A DNA stretch of 64,000 bases from the NCBI RefSeq assembly GCF_004357995.1, contig NZ_SMTK01000001.1:62001-126000 (forward strand). The letters are read 5' to 3'. Made by a program: the position numbers and the translations under genes. The first letter of the stretch is position 1; every line of letters begins with the position of its first letter. The notes below the pieces were generated by a model. That model had not been told where the DNA came from. It did no database searches and saw nothing but the letters and a program-made list of their open reading frames with translations. Below, piece after piece: positions 1-8,041 of the stretch. The DNA comes from Arthrobacter crusticola (GTDB lineage: Bacteria > Actinomycetota > Actinomycetes > Actinomycetales > Micrococcaceae).

Positions 1-5
1 AAATA

Positions 6-57
6 GTTCCGGCCCGGAACGCGCGCCCCGGCACCCCGGTCAAGGGTGCCGGAGCGC
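6..57 (-). terminator. Two hairpins downstream of pncA
   Basis: Two inverted repeats lie just past the pncA stop on the minus strand. The first (23-57) has 14-base arms with one G-T pair and a 7-base loop. The second (6-20) has 7-base arms around one base and is followed on the minus strand by a short T-rich run. Together they look like the transcription end of pncB-pncA. Confidence 0.5.
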
Positions 58-62
58 CGTGC

Positions 63-686
63 TCAGCGCTGGACCTGGACCCCCGCCGCTTCGAGTTCGT
101 CGAAGGTGTCGTCAAGCTTTTCGCCGTGGACGGCGCGCGTCAGCTCCGTGAGCACCGACACCGAGTAACCGGCGGCCACGGCGTCGAGGGCGGTGGCACG
201 CACGCAGTAATCGGCGGCGAGGCCGGCAACCACCACCTCGTCGACGTCACGGTCGCGCAGCCAGTCGTCAAGGCTCAGCGGCGTCTCATCCGGTTCGGCC
301 AGGGCCGCCCCGAGCTTGCGTTCCCCGGTGGGAACCTCGTCCTCGGGGGCGAGGACCCCCTCGAAGCCCGAGTAGGCCGCCTCGAACTGGCCCTTGCGGA
401 ACACCGCGTCGACGTTCTCGGTGTCGAGGTCGGGATGGAAGTCCGCCCCGCGGGTATCGGCCACGCAGTGCACGGGCCAGGAGTCGATGAAGTCGGGGGT
501 CTCGGAGAAATGGGGGCCCGGATCGATGTGCCAGTCCTGGGTCGCCACGACGTAGTCGTAGTCGGCGGCGCGGGCGTCGGCGTGGTCGCTGATGGCGGCC
601 GCCACCTCGGCGCCGCCCTGCACCGCGAGGGAACCCCCCTCGCAGAAGTCGTTCTGGACGTCGATGATGATCAGTGCGCGCGTCAT
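63..686 (-). CDS. pncA: Nicotinamidase (isochorismatase family)
   Basis: Hydrolyses nicotinamide to nicotinate and ammonia, the first step of NAD salvage, in the cytosol. At 207 aa it has the usual length. The catalytic triad of the family is visible as Asp9 (IIDVQNDF), Lys98 (FRKGQ) and Cys161 (ADYCVRAT), and the metal-binding set as Asp51, His53 and His59 (QDWHIDPGPHF). Its ATG overlaps the pncB stop by four bases (ATGA), so the two are translationally coupled, and the product nicotinate is the substrate of PncB. Some pyrazinamidase activity would be expected from the family. Confidence 0.93.
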   Translation of the reverse strand: MTRALIIIDVQNDFCEGGSLAVQGGAEVAAAISDHADARAADYDYVVATQDWHIDPGPHFSETPDFIDSWPVHCVADTRGADFHPDLDTENVDAVFRKGQFEAAYSGFEGVLAPEDEVPTGERKLGAALAEPDETPLSLDDWLRDRDVDEVVVAGLAADYCVRATALDAVAAGYSVSVLTELTRAVHGEKLDDTFDELEAAGVQVQR

Positions 687-2026
687 GGAAGGATCTCCTC
701 GTACTCGGTGGGAATGGCAGGCTCGCCGCGCTGGAGCCGGTGCACCGACTCCGGGAGCTCGGCGACGGACTCTGAGTGGCGCAGGGCCGCCCGCTGGACG
801 CCCTCGGGCCCGGTCCAGCCGGGCAGGACCTCCCCGCCCTTGACCAGCTGCTGCAGCAGGGGCCGGTCGTTGCCGTCGTCGGAGGGCGAGGCGGAGATAC
901 CCACCACCTCGGCGGTGGCCTTCCCGTTCTCGTCGAGCCGGCGCAGGGCGTACTTCCGGCCGCCCACCGAGGCCTTGTTCTTGGCGGCCTTGGCGACGGA
1001 AACGAAGTCGCCGTTGTTGTCCTCGCGGCTGACGAGCTTGTAGACCATTCCTGCGGTCGGGGCGCCCGAACCGGTCACCAGCGAGGTACCGACGCCGTAC
1101 GCGTCCACGGGAGCCGAGGCCAGCAGGCCGATGGCGAACTCGTCGAGGTCGGAGGTCACCACGATGCGGGTGTTGGTGTTGCCCAGGTCATCGAGCAGTT
1201 CGCGCACCCAGCGGGCCTGGGTCACGAGGTCCCCCGAGTCCAGCCGCACCGCCCCCAGTTCAGGGCCGGCCACCTCGACGGCGGTTCGCACCCCCTGTTC
1301 GACGTCGTAGGTGTCGACGAGGAGGGAGGTGCCCCGGCCGAGGGCCTGGACCTGCGCCTCGAAGGCCTGGCGTTCGGTGTCGTGGAGCAGGGTGAAGGAG
1401 TGGGCGGCGGTGCCCACGGTCGGCACCCCGTAGCGCCGCCCGGCCTCAAGGTTGGAGGTGCTGGCGAAGCCGCCGATGATCGCGGCCCGGGAGGCGGCCA
1501 CGGCCGACTCCTCGTGGGTGCGCCGGGAGCCCATCTCAATGCACGGCCTGCCCGCGGCGGCGCTGGTCATGCGGGAGGCAGCCGAGGCGATGGCGCTGTC
1601 GTGGTTGAGCACGGAGAGCACCAGGGTCTCGAGGATGCACGCCTCCGCGAAGGTCGACTCCACGATCAGGATGGGGGAGTTGGGGAAGTAGGCCTCGCCC
1701 TCGGCGTAGCCGAAGATGTCGCCGGTGAAGGAGAAGCCGGCGAGCCAGTCCAGGGTCCTGTCGTCAACGATGGACTTGTCGGAGAGGTAACCCAGCTGGT
1801 CATCCCCGAACCGGAACGAGGCAAGCGCTTCAAGGAGGCGCCCGGTGCCGGCGGTGACGCCGTACCGCCGGCCGTCGGGCAGGCGGCGGGCGAAGGCCTC
1901 GAAGACCGAGCGGCGGTGGGCCGCCCCCGAGTGCAGGGCCGCCTGCAGCATCGTGAGCTCGTACTGGTCGGTGAACAGTGCGGTGTTGGGCTGCCGGGGC
2001 GCCGGAGCGCTGCTGGGAGAAGTCAC
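683..2026 (-). CDS. pncB: Nicotinate phosphoribosyltransferase
   Basis: Converts nicotinate plus PRPP to nicotinate mononucleotide in the Preiss-Handler salvage route. At 447 aa it matches the actinobacterial family. The N-terminal signature TDQYELTMLQAAL is present, as is the region RRYGVPTVGTAAHSF with the conserved His that is phosphorylated in the family. The reading frame stays open far upstream, but the protein family begins at a GTG at 2026, seven bases after a TAATGT -10 hexamer. That fits a leaderless or nearly leaderless message. It is divergent from clpS and feeds pncA by a 4-nt overlap. Confidence 0.93.
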   Translation of the reverse strand: MTSPSSAPAPRQPNTALFTDQYELTMLQAALHSGAAHRRSVFEAFARRLPDGRRYGVTAGTGRLLEALASFRFGDDQLGYLSDKSIVDDRTLDWLAGFSFTGDIFGYAEGEAYFPNSPILIVESTFAEACILETLVLSVLNHDSAIASAASRMTSAAAGRPCIEMGSRRTHEESAVAASRAAIIGGFASTSNLEAGRRYGVPTVGTAAHSFTLLHDTERQAFEAQVQALGRGTSLLVDTYDVEQGVRTAVEVAGPELGAVRLDSGDLVTQARWVRELLDDLGNTNTRIVVTSDLDEFAIGLLASAPVDAYGVGTSLVTGSGAPTAGMVYKLVSREDNNGDFVSVAKAAKNKASVGGRKYALRRLDENGKATAEVVGISASPSDDGNDRPLLQQLVKGGEVLPGWTGPEGVQRAALRHSESVAELPESVHRLQRGEPAIPTEYEEILP

Positions 2027-2033
2027 AGTCAAA

Positions 2034-2039
2034 ACATTA
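2034..2039 (-). promoter_or_regulatory. -10 element of pncB (TAATGT)
   Basis: TAATGT on the minus strand sits seven bases before the GTG of pncB. The spacing puts the transcription start at or within a base or two of the start codon, so no Shine-Dalgarno is possible. No clear -35 is seen. Confidence 0.5.
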
Positions 2040-2091
2040 GCCGTGCGTTCGCTTTGTGAGTACCGGGTCCGCCCGGGTCCGCCGCGCATTC

Positions 2092-2097
2092 TAGAAT
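2092..2097 (+). promoter_or_regulatory. -10 element of clpS (TAGAAT)
   Basis: TAGAAT is followed after seven bases by the second in-frame ATG (2105). The first ATG (2096) overlaps the hexamer itself and could hardly be transcribed, so this element decides the start in favour of 2105 and suggests a leaderless transcript. Confidence 0.55.
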
Positions 2098-2104
2098 GAG
2101 GTAC

Positions 2105-2413
2105 ATGACACTTGGCACTGCTTCCGATACCCGTGTGCGGGACGAGGCCTCGACCCGTTCCGAGGCCGGCCTTGACCAGCCGTGGGTCGTTGTGGTGTGG
2201 AACGACCCGGTGAACCTGATGACCTATGTCAGCTACGTCTTCCAGACCTACTTCGGTTACAGCGAGTCCAAGGCGCGCACGCTGATGCTCGAGGTTCACG
2301 AGCAGGGCAGGTCGGCGGTGGCCACCGGCAGCAGGGAAAAGGCCGAGCGGGACACCGTCGCCATGCACTCCTTCGGGCTGTGGGCCACCTTCGAAAAAGC
2401 CGGAAGCGAGTAG
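2105..2413 (+). CDS. clpS: ATP-dependent Clp protease adaptor ClpS
   Basis: Adaptor that hands N-degron substrates to the ClpCP/ClpAP protease. At 102 aa it has the family size: a short flexible N-terminus, then the ClpS core with WNDPVNLMTYV, FGYSESKARTLMLEVH and the closing FGLWATFE. The core holds the Asn-Asp pair and Met that line the N-degron pocket. An upstream ATG at 2096 would add MRY, but it lies inside the TAGAAT -10 element, so 2105 is preferred. The DUF2017 gene follows after six bases, the usual actinobacterial partner. Confidence 0.93.
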   Translation: MTLGTASDTRVRDEASTRSEAGLDQPWVVVVWNDPVNLMTYVSYVFQTYFGYSESKARTLMLEVHEQGRSAVATGSREKAERDTVAMHSFGLWATFEKAGSE

Positions 2414-2419
2414 GGCCCC

Positions 2420-2986
2420 ATGGCGAAACCCTTCAAGTCGACCCGCCGCGGGATCACCGGGCATTTCGAGCCCGGCGAGGTGCGTCTGCTGGGCAGCCTG
2501 TTCAGCGACATCATCACGATGCTCGAACCGGACACCGCCCCCAGCACCGATCCGCTGGCCGCGATGGTCGGCGTGGACGCCGAGGCGGCACGGCCGGAGG
2601 ATTCGGCGCTTCAGCGGCTGCTGCCCGACGCTGTGCGGGACGACGACGTCGAGGCGCTCGAGTTCCGCCGGCTCACCGAGCGCTCCCTGCGGGAGCAGAA
2701 GATCGGGGCGCTGCGCAGCAGCGCCCTGCTGATCGAGAACAACCCGGTGACCCTGAATCCCGAGCAGGGGCGGCTGATGGCGCAGGCCTTCAACGATGTC
2801 CGGCTCGTGCTTGCGGACCGTCTGGGGATCGAAACCGATGAGGACGCCGCCCGCCTCCACGGGATCGACGACTTCGCCGACGCCGAGGACGTCGAGGCGT
2901 ACCTGGCCCTGGTGTACAACTTCCTGACCTGGCTCCAGGAGTCCCTGCTGCAGGCGCTGCTCAGCAGCACCCGCACCGCCCGGTAG
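2420..2986 (+). CDS. DUF2017 domain protein
   Basis: A 188-aa cytosolic protein of the DUF2017 family, which in actinobacteria almost always follows clpS. Opening residues MAKPFKSTRRGITGHF and the block FEPGEVRLLGSLFSDII are typical. The rest is predicted helical with no membrane segment. Its function is not established; constant linkage to clpS and murI suggests a role near proteolysis or envelope growth, but that is inference. It probably shares the clpS transcript, with a 6-base gap. Confidence 0.85.
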   Translation: MAKPFKSTRRGITGHFEPGEVRLLGSLFSDIITMLEPDTAPSTDPLAAMVGVDAEAARPEDSALQRLLPDAVRDDDVEALEFRRLTERSLREQKIGALRSSALLIENNPVTLNPEQGRLMAQAFNDVRLVLADRLGIETDEDAARLHGIDDFADAEDVEAYLALVYNFLTWLQESLLQALLSSTRTAR

Positions 2987-3053
2987 CCGGGAGCTCCCGC
3001 AGGGTGTGATGGATCCCACGCGGAATCCGTTAGTGTCCGGGCGCGACACGCCC

Positions 3054-3059
3054 TATTCT
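3054..3059 (+). promoter_or_regulatory. Possible -10 element of murI (TATTCT)
   Basis: TATTCT lies nine bases before the murI ATG at 3069, with no purine-rich Shine-Dalgarno between. The start of transcription would fall within about three bases of the ATG. Confidence 0.4.
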
Positions 3060-3068
3060 CAGTAGATT

Positions 3069-3986
3069 ATGAGTTCAGAGCCTGCGGGAACACCGCCCTC
3101 GAGCAAGACCGGGGCGCCGATCGGTATTTTCGACTCCGGAGTCGGCGGCCTGACGGTCGCCCGCGCCGTCATCGACCAGCTGCCGAATGAATCGATCCTC
3201 TACGTGGGCGACACGGCCAACGGCCCGTACGGGCCGCTACCGATCGCCAAGGTGCGCGCCCACGCGCTCGCCGTCATGGACGAGCTCGTCGACTCGGGCG
3301 TGAAGCTGCTCGTCATCGCCTGCAACTCGGCCTCCGCCGCAGTGCTCCGCGACGCCCGGGAACGCTACACGGCGAGGTACGGCATCCCCGTGATCGAGGT
3401 AATCCAGCCCGCGGTCCGGCGCGCGGTGGCCGCCACCCGCAGCGGGGACATCGGCGTCATCGGAACCGCGGCGACCATCGGCTCGCGGGCCTACGAGGAC
3501 ACCTTCGCCGCCGCCCCGCACCTGCGGATCACCTCGGCCGCCTGCCCGGAGTTCGTCGAGTACGTCGAGGCCGGGGTCACCGCCGGGCCCGGGCTGCTCT
3601 CGGCCGCGAAGCGCTACCTTGAGCCGCTGAAGCGGGCCGGCGTGGACACTGTGGTGCTCGGCTGCACCCACTACCCGCTGCTGACTGGAGTCATCTCATA
3701 CGTCATGGGGGACAGCGTCAGCCTGGTCTCCAGCGCCGAGGAGACCGCCAAGGACGTCTACCGCGCCCTCGTCTCCCACGACCTGCTCAGCAGCGGCACC
3801 GGTCCGGCGGTCCACCGCTTCCTGGCTACCGGTGACGCCGAGAGCTTCGAGGTCCTCGCCCGGCGCTTCCTCGGTCCCGAGGTGCTCAGCGTCCAGCACG
3901 TCGACCACGTCGCCGCGCAGTACCCGACGGGAAGCCTGGCGAGGATCACTCCGGACATGATCACGGCCTCCGGCGGCCCGCGATGA
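3069..3986 (+). CDS. murI: Glutamate racemase
   Basis: Interconverts L- and D-glutamate to supply D-Glu for peptidoglycan. It is 305 aa, slightly longer than usual because of a 17-residue N-terminal tail before [13 protein letters not shown]. The two catalytic cysteines are in place, Cys85 in IACNSASA and Cys199 in LGCTHYPLL, with the Asp-Ser of FDSGVGG and [11 protein letters not shown] also present. The stop overlaps the start of the MBL hydrolase by four bases (ATGA), so the two are coupled. Confidence 0.95.
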   Translation: MSSEPAGTPPSSKTGAPIGIFDSGVGGLTVARAVIDQLPNESILYVGDTANGPYGPLPIAKVRAHALAVMDELVDSGVKLLVIACNSASAAVLRDARERYTARYGIPVIEVIQPAVRRAVAATRSGDIGVIGTAATIGSRAYEDTFAAAPHLRITSAACPEFVEYVEAGVTAGPGLLSAAKRYLEPLKRAGVDTVVLGCTHYPLLTGVISYVMGDSVSLVSSAEETAKDVYRALVSHDLLSSGTGPAVHRFLATGDAESFEVLARRFLGPEVLSVQHVDHVAAQYPTGSLARITPDMITASGGPR

Positions 3987-4780
3987 AACTGACGATCGTG
4001 GGCTGCAGCGGCTCCTTCCCCGGCCCACAGTCGCCTGCGTCGTGCTACCTGATCACCGCCGAGGCCGAGGGCCGGACCTGGCGCATCCTGCTTGACCTCG
4101 GCAACGGCTCCCTCGGGGCCCTGCAGCGGTACATGGACCTGCGGCAGATCGACGCGGTCTTCCTGAGCCACCTCCACCCCGACCACTGCATGGACCTATG
4201 CGGGCTCCACGTCGCCGTCCACTGGGACCCCGCCGGCTGGGGCCGGGCGCGGATCCCCGTCTGGGGGCCGGCTGCGACGGCCGACCGCATGGCGACCGCG
4301 TACGGCCTGGCCCTGAACCCGGGCATGCACGAGGACTTCGAGTTCCACTCCTGGCAGGACCGCACCGAGGTCCGGCTCGGCCCCTTCAGGATCACCCCCT
4401 ACGCGGTGCTGCACCCGGCCGAGGAGGCCTACGCCCTGCGCATCGAGGTCAGCGAGCCGAACGCCGAGGGGGTCCCCGAAACCCGCGTGCTGACCTACTC
4501 GGGGGACACCGACTCGTGCGAGGGGCTCATCGAGGCGGCGGCGGAGGCCGATCTCTTCCTGTGCGAGGCCGCGTTCCAGGAGGGACGCGACGACGGGATC
4601 AGCGGGGTCCACCTGACCGGCCTGCGTGCCGGGGAAATGGCGCATGCCGCCGCCGCCAAGCGCCTGCTGCTGACCCACCTGCCGGTTTGGAACGACGCCA
4701 ATGTCTCGATCTGCGAGGCGCGCTCGCGCTACAGCGGCCAGCTCGCGGTCGCCGTGGCCGGAGTGTCCTACACGATTTAG
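3983..4780 (+). CDS. Metallo-beta-lactamase fold hydrolase
   Basis: A 265-aa cytosolic hydrolase of the RNase Z/phosphodiesterase-like branch. The zinc motif [10 protein letters not shown] gives His63, His65, Asp67 and His68, and later ligand regions are [11 protein letters not shown] and LLLTHLPVW. No signal peptide is seen. It is the gene that follows murI in most actinobacteria. The substrate is not known; cyclic nucleotide, tRNA precursor or other phosphodiesters are the options for this fold. It overlaps murI by four bases. Confidence 0.85.
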   Translation: MKLTIVGCSGSFPGPQSPASCYLITAEAEGRTWRILLDLGNGSLGALQRYMDLRQIDAVFLSHLHPDHCMDLCGLHVAVHWDPAGWGRARIPVWGPAATADRMATAYGLALNPGMHEDFEFHSWQDRTEVRLGPFRITPYAVLHPAEEAYALRIEVSEPNAEGVPETRVLTYSGDTDSCEGLIEAAAEADLFLCEAAFQEGRDDGISGVHLTGLRAGEMAHAAAAKRLLLTHLPVWNDANVSICEARSRYSGQLAVAVAGVSYTI

Positions 4781-4897
4781 CCGGCGCCCTCCCCGGCCGG
4801 GCGGTGCCAACGGAGGGGCGGCGGTTGCACCGGCCAGCGTGCTGCCGGCGCCTGGACCACAGCCTGGCGGCCTGGTCCCGCACCAGTCCCGTCCGGC

Positions 4898-5581
4898 TTA
4901 CTTCGGGACCTCCCCGGGGGGCACCAGGGTGAGGCCCGCCTGGACCGCCTGGACGGCGATCTGGATGCGGTTCTCCACCCCGAGCTGCTGCCGGATCCGG
5001 GCCACCGCCGCCTTGATCGTCGCCTCGCTCACATGCATGGGACGGGCGATCTGCGCATTCGTCCGACCGGCCATGATGCCGCGCAGGATCGTCTGGTCGC
5101 GCGGGGTGAAGGCCTTGAAGCGAAGCGCCAGCCGAGGGTCGGCGGACGCGCCGCCGTTGGTGCGGCGCGGGGACCGGCAGGAGCTCACCGTCCCGCCACG
5201 ATGCACGATCCGCAGGGCGGCGGCGATGTCCTCGAGGGTGTCGCCCCGCACCAGGTATCCGGCGGCGCCGGTCCGGAAGGCGGCATCCGCCGCGGTGGGG
5301 GAGGGATCATCCGAGAGAATGAGCACCTTCGGCGGCCCGCTCAGCTCCGAGAGGGCGGCGACGGTGGCCGGCATCGCCGTGTCCTTGATTCCTGCCTCGA
5401 GGATGACGAGGTCGGGCCGTTCCGCCCGGACCCGCTGGAGTGCCTGGCGGCCCGTCGAGCTCACCCCGGATAGGTCGATGAACCCCGAGGCCTCGAACAG
5501 TCTTTCGAGACCGAAGTCGGTGAGGTAGTCGGCTCCCGCCAGATGCACGCTTACGCGCTGATGTACCCGAATATGCGTCAT
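4898..5581 (-). CDS. Atypical LuxR-type response regulator, receiver lacking the phospho-Asp
   Basis: A 227-aa two-domain regulator with a receiver-like domain (about residues 9-130) and a LuxR/NarL HTH (158-215, FTPRDQTILRGIMAG and NAQIARPMHVSEATIKAAV). The receiver is degenerate: the phospho-acceptor position is Glu62 (DLVILEAGI), the N-terminal acidic pair is replaced (LAGAD), and the switch Lys is Arg112. Ser90 remains. It probably works without a kinase, constitutively or by ligand. The ATG at 5581 is chosen because GGCGGAG stands before it; an upstream in-frame ATG (5659) would add 26 residues unlike the family. It is divergent from the secreted protein and sortase, its likely targets by position. 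Confidence 0.82.
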   Translation of the reverse strand: MTHIRVHQRVSVHLAGADYLTDFGLERLFEASGFIDLSGVSSTGRQALQRVRAERPDLVILEAGIKDTAMPATVAALSELSGPPKVLILSDDPSPTAADAAFRTGAAGYLVRGDTLEDIAAALRIVHRGGTVSSCRSPRRTNGGASADPRLALRFKAFTPRDQTILRGIMAGRTNAQIARPMHVSEATIKAAVARIRQQLGVENRIQIAVQAVQAGLTLVPPGEVPK

Positions 5582-5660
5582 TCGTCTTCTCCGCCCCCAA
5601 ACGGTACCCCCAATGGGGTAGTCCGCCCACCCTATCGGGTGAACCGGCCCAACTAGCAAG

Positions 5661-5764
5661 GTTACTTAGTAACTATTCGGCACCATCGGTCTACCGGATT
5701 GGTTATTACAACTAGCCGACCGGACGTGTGGCATGGAAACAAGTCGTCGTGGTGTGAGTCTCAC
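5661..5764. promoter_or_regulatory. Divergent regulatory region with palindromes
   Basis: The 246-base gap between the regulator (minus) and the secreted protein (plus) is clearly richer in A/T than its surroundings. It holds a 13-base palindrome GTTACTTAGTAAC (5661-5673), an 11-base palindrome GTGAGTCTCAC (5754-5764), and two copies of CAACTAGC (5650-5657 and 5709-5716). These are candidate sites for the adjacent LuxR-type regulator; the assignment is inference. Confidence 0.4.
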
Positions 5765-5827
5765 GCACCACCGTCTCGCCCTCTCGGGTCTCCTGAGGGC
5801 TCCTTCGTCTCGAATCTGGGGATTTTC

Positions 5828-7066
5828 ATGACCACTCGTAACCGCCTGCTCGCTGCAGGTTCAACCGCCGCACTGGCCGCCGGGGGCCTCTTCTTTTCCG
5901 CCGCTCCGGCAACCGCCGCACCCGTGACACCCGAGTGCCTGTCCGCGCAGGCCGAATTCCTTGCAGCCCTTGAGCTCGCCGGCGTCAACGCCGACGTCCT
6001 CGCCGAGCTCAACCTCGCACTCGAGGACGTCCTCACCGCCCAGGCCGACCTTGACGCCCTGGTGGACGGCCAAGGCGCGGTCGTCGCGGACCTCCTGGCC
6101 GACCTGGCGATCCTCGAGCGTGACCTGGCAGCTGCTCCACAGGTCGAAACCGATGCCCGTGCCGCCCTGGCGGCCGCCCAGGGGGCCATCGTAACCACCC
6201 AGGGTGAATTCGATCTGGCAACCGGGCTCCTTGACGACGCCGAGGACGAGTTGGCCACCGAGGGCCCCGGACTCCAGCTCCTTCTTGAGGCTGCCCTCAA
6301 GGCGCAAGTGGATGCCCGAGAGGAGCTGCGCCTCGCGAACCTCGAGCTGGCCGCCGCGGTGGAAACCGAGGACCCTGCGGACAACATCACCGCCCAGGCG
6401 CGGGTCGACGCAGCATTCGATGGCCTCGACCTTGCAGATGAGGCCGTCATCGAGGTGCAGGCCGACCTCACCGCTCTCACCAAGGCCGTCGCCGATGCTC
6501 AGGCCCGCCTCACAGCAGCCACCACCGCCCTGAATGCCGCACTTGCGGTGAACCTCACGGCACTCCAGGCCGCGATCGATGCCGCCGTCCAGCTCCAGGT
6601 GGACCTGCCTACCGAGATCGCGGAGCTGCAGGCCGAGATTGCCGCCGCCGGAAACCTGGACCTCGAGGCCGTCGCCGACGCCACGGCGAACCTCAACGCC
6701 GCCCTCGCCGCCCTCGTCGAACTGCAGATCGTCCTGAACGCCACCGCCGTCGACGTCACGGAGCTCGAGGCGCTCTTCGATGCTTCACTCGGCGCCTGCG
6801 GGGTCGGCGTCGGAGGCCCGGGAACCGTCGTCGTCGACGTCGACATCGTCGTCGGGCCGGGCACCGGCGGCGGGACCGGCGTCGTGATGCCGGCCGGCAC
6901 CGGCGGCGGGCAGACCGTCAACCGCGGCATGAACGTCCAGACCGCCGCGGAGACCGAGGCGGCCGGAGCCGCTGAAGGCCTCGGCCTCGCGGGTCTGCTC
7001 GCGGGCGGACTCGGCGTCGCTGCGGCAGCCTTCGGCATCCGCCGCAAGGCCCGGCACACCAACTAG
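5828..7066 (+). CDS. Secreted Ala-rich coiled-coil protein with C-terminal anchor
   Basis: A 412-aa exported protein with no recognised family. The ATG at 5828 follows TGGGGA and opens a signal peptide (NRLLAAG, hydrophobic core, APATAA about residue 30). Residues about 35-325 are Ala/Leu/Glu/Asp-rich and heptad-like, predicted as long coiled coils, with only two cysteines, one near each end (PECLSAQ, GACGVG). A Gly/Val/Pro-rich linker follows (about 328-365), then NVQTA (369-373), a hydrophobic stretch (about 383-404) and the basic tail RRKARHTN. That layout is a cell-wall sorting signal without LPXTG. The next gene is a sortase, its likely processing enzyme. Confidence 0.8.
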   Translation: MTTRNRLLAAGSTAALAAGGLFFSAAPATAAPVTPECLSAQAEFLAALELAGVNADVLAELNLALEDVLTAQADLDALVDGQGAVVADLLADLAILERDLAAAPQVETDARAALAAAQGAIVTTQGEFDLATGLLDDAEDELATEGPGLQLLLEAALKAQVDAREELRLANLELAAAVETEDPADNITAQARVDAAFDGLDLADEAVIEVQADLTALTKAVADAQARLTAATTALNAALAVNLTALQAAIDAAVQLQVDLPTEIAELQAEIAAAGNLDLEAVADATANLNAALAALVELQIVLNATAVDVTELEALFDASLGACGVGVGGPGTVVVDVDIVVGPGTGGGTGVVMPAGTGGGQTVNRGMNVQTAAETEAAGAAEGLGLAGLLAGGLGVAAAAFGIRRKARHTN

Positions 7067-7073
7067 TGGAGCG

Positions 7074-7099
7074 GCTCCCGCCGCGCCTGCGGCGGGAGC
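7074..7099 (+). repeat. Perfect hairpin after the secreted protein gene
   Basis: GCTCCCGCCGC and its exact complement are separated by GCCT, starting seven bases after the stop. There is no T-run. It is either a weak terminator or an mRNA 3' stabiliser that lowers sortase expression relative to the substrate. Confidence 0.6.
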
Positions 7100-7110
7100 T
7101 GTACCCTGTG

Positions 7111-7145
7111 CGGAGGTACCGGTCCCTCGTGGACCGGTACCTCCG
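7111..7145 (+). repeat. Second perfect hairpin, 15-bp stem, ahead of the sortase
   Basis: Arms 7111-7125 and 7131-7145 match perfectly around CTCGT. The hairpin ends eight bases before the GAAAGG ribosome site of the sortase and has no T-tract. It could attenuate transcription or sequester the leader. Confidence 0.6.
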
Positions 7146-7168
7146 TCCCAGTGAAAGGCTTCAGCAGC

Positions 7169-7912
7169 ATGGCACCCCAGGCGCACCCCGACGAGCTCCC
7201 GGCTACCGAGCCGTCCCGGTCCGATGACCGGAAGCAGCGCACGTCCCGGCGCCGGCGCACCCTCGTCCTGCTGGTGTCCTCGGTTGCGGCGCTCGTGCTC
7301 GTCCTGCTCGTGCTTCTTCCCCCGCTGCAGCAGGGATCGTCGGCGGCCGATGACGACCGCCCCAGCTCAACGCCCTCTCCGGCCCCATCGGTAACCAGCG
7401 CCCCTGCCTCTCCCAGCGCGGCGCCCGCCGCGCCCCCCGCCAAGGCAGCCGCCGGACCGGCCGCCGCCGCTCCCACCCACATCACGGTGGAGGCAGCCGG
7501 CATCGACGTCGCCGTGCTCCCGCTGCAGCCCACCGCCGCTGAAGTGGCGAGCCAGTCGATCGTCCCTCCCTTCACCGACGACGGCTACTGGCTCGCCTCC
7601 TACGGGACGCCGGGCGCCGGATCGGTCAACACGACCTACATCACCGGGCACAGCTGGGAGGGACGGGAGGCGCCCTTCGACCGGTTCAGCACCTCCACGG
7701 AAGTCGGAGACACCGTCACTGTCACCACGAAAACGGGCACGCTGCGCTACACCGTCGACTCGATCACCACCCATGACAAAGACACCCTGAAGACCAGCGA
7801 CATCTGGAACATCACCCCGAACCGCCTCGTCATCATCAGCTGCTACACCGAGGACCCCTGGGGCAAGAACGTCGTGGTGACCGCCTCGCCGGTTCCACCG
7901 GCCGCGGGCTGA
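7169..7912 (+). CDS. Sortase (class E/F-like), membrane anchored
   Basis: A cysteine transpeptidase that would cleave a sorting signal and attach the protein to the cell wall. It is 247 aa: a basic N-terminus (RKQRTSRRRR), one transmembrane helix (about 31-50), a Pro/Ala-rich stalk (about 60-100) and the sortase barrel (about 105-247). The catalytic His161 is in ITGHSWEG and Cys225 in IISCYTED. The Arg usually found a few residues after the Cys is not obvious, as the segment reads DPWGKNVVV. ATG 7169 is preferred over GTG 7151 because GAAAGG lies at the right distance. It follows its presumed substrate gene after two hairpins. Confidence 0.85.
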   Translation: MAPQAHPDELPATEPSRSDDRKQRTSRRRRTLVLLVSSVAALVLVLLVLLPPLQQGSSAADDDRPSSTPSPAPSVTSAPASPSAAPAAPPAKAAAGPAAAAPTHITVEAAGIDVAVLPLQPTAAEVASQSIVPPFTDDGYWLASYGTPGAGSVNTTYITGHSWEGREAPFDRFSTSTEVGDTVTVTTKTGTLRYTVDSITTHDKDTLKTSDIWNITPNRLVIISCYTEDPWGKNVVVTASPVPPAAG

Positions 7913-8029
7913 CCGGCCGTCCGGCCCATCCCCGGAACCGTGTCGGGACGCGGCGGCGGCCCCGGCAGCTGCCCGACCCTGCCCGTTCCCTGGCCGTACC
8001 GCGCCGCCGGGCCGGGCGCGCCGCCGGTT

Positions 8030-8035
8030 TAGACT
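8030..8035 (+). promoter_or_regulatory. -10 element of rph (TAGACT), leaderless
   Basis: TAGACT, six bases, then the ATG of rph at 8042. No ribosome site is possible in the gap. The same TAGACT-N6-ATG arrangement recurs at the ADP-ribosylglycohydrolase gene. Confidence 0.6.
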
Positions 8036-8041
8036 GGCTCC

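Noticed and set aside
2027..3049. Upstream extension of the pncB frame giving a 788-aa protein
   Set aside because: It is antisense to clpS and DUF2017, and the family N-terminus is at 2026 with a -10 just before it.
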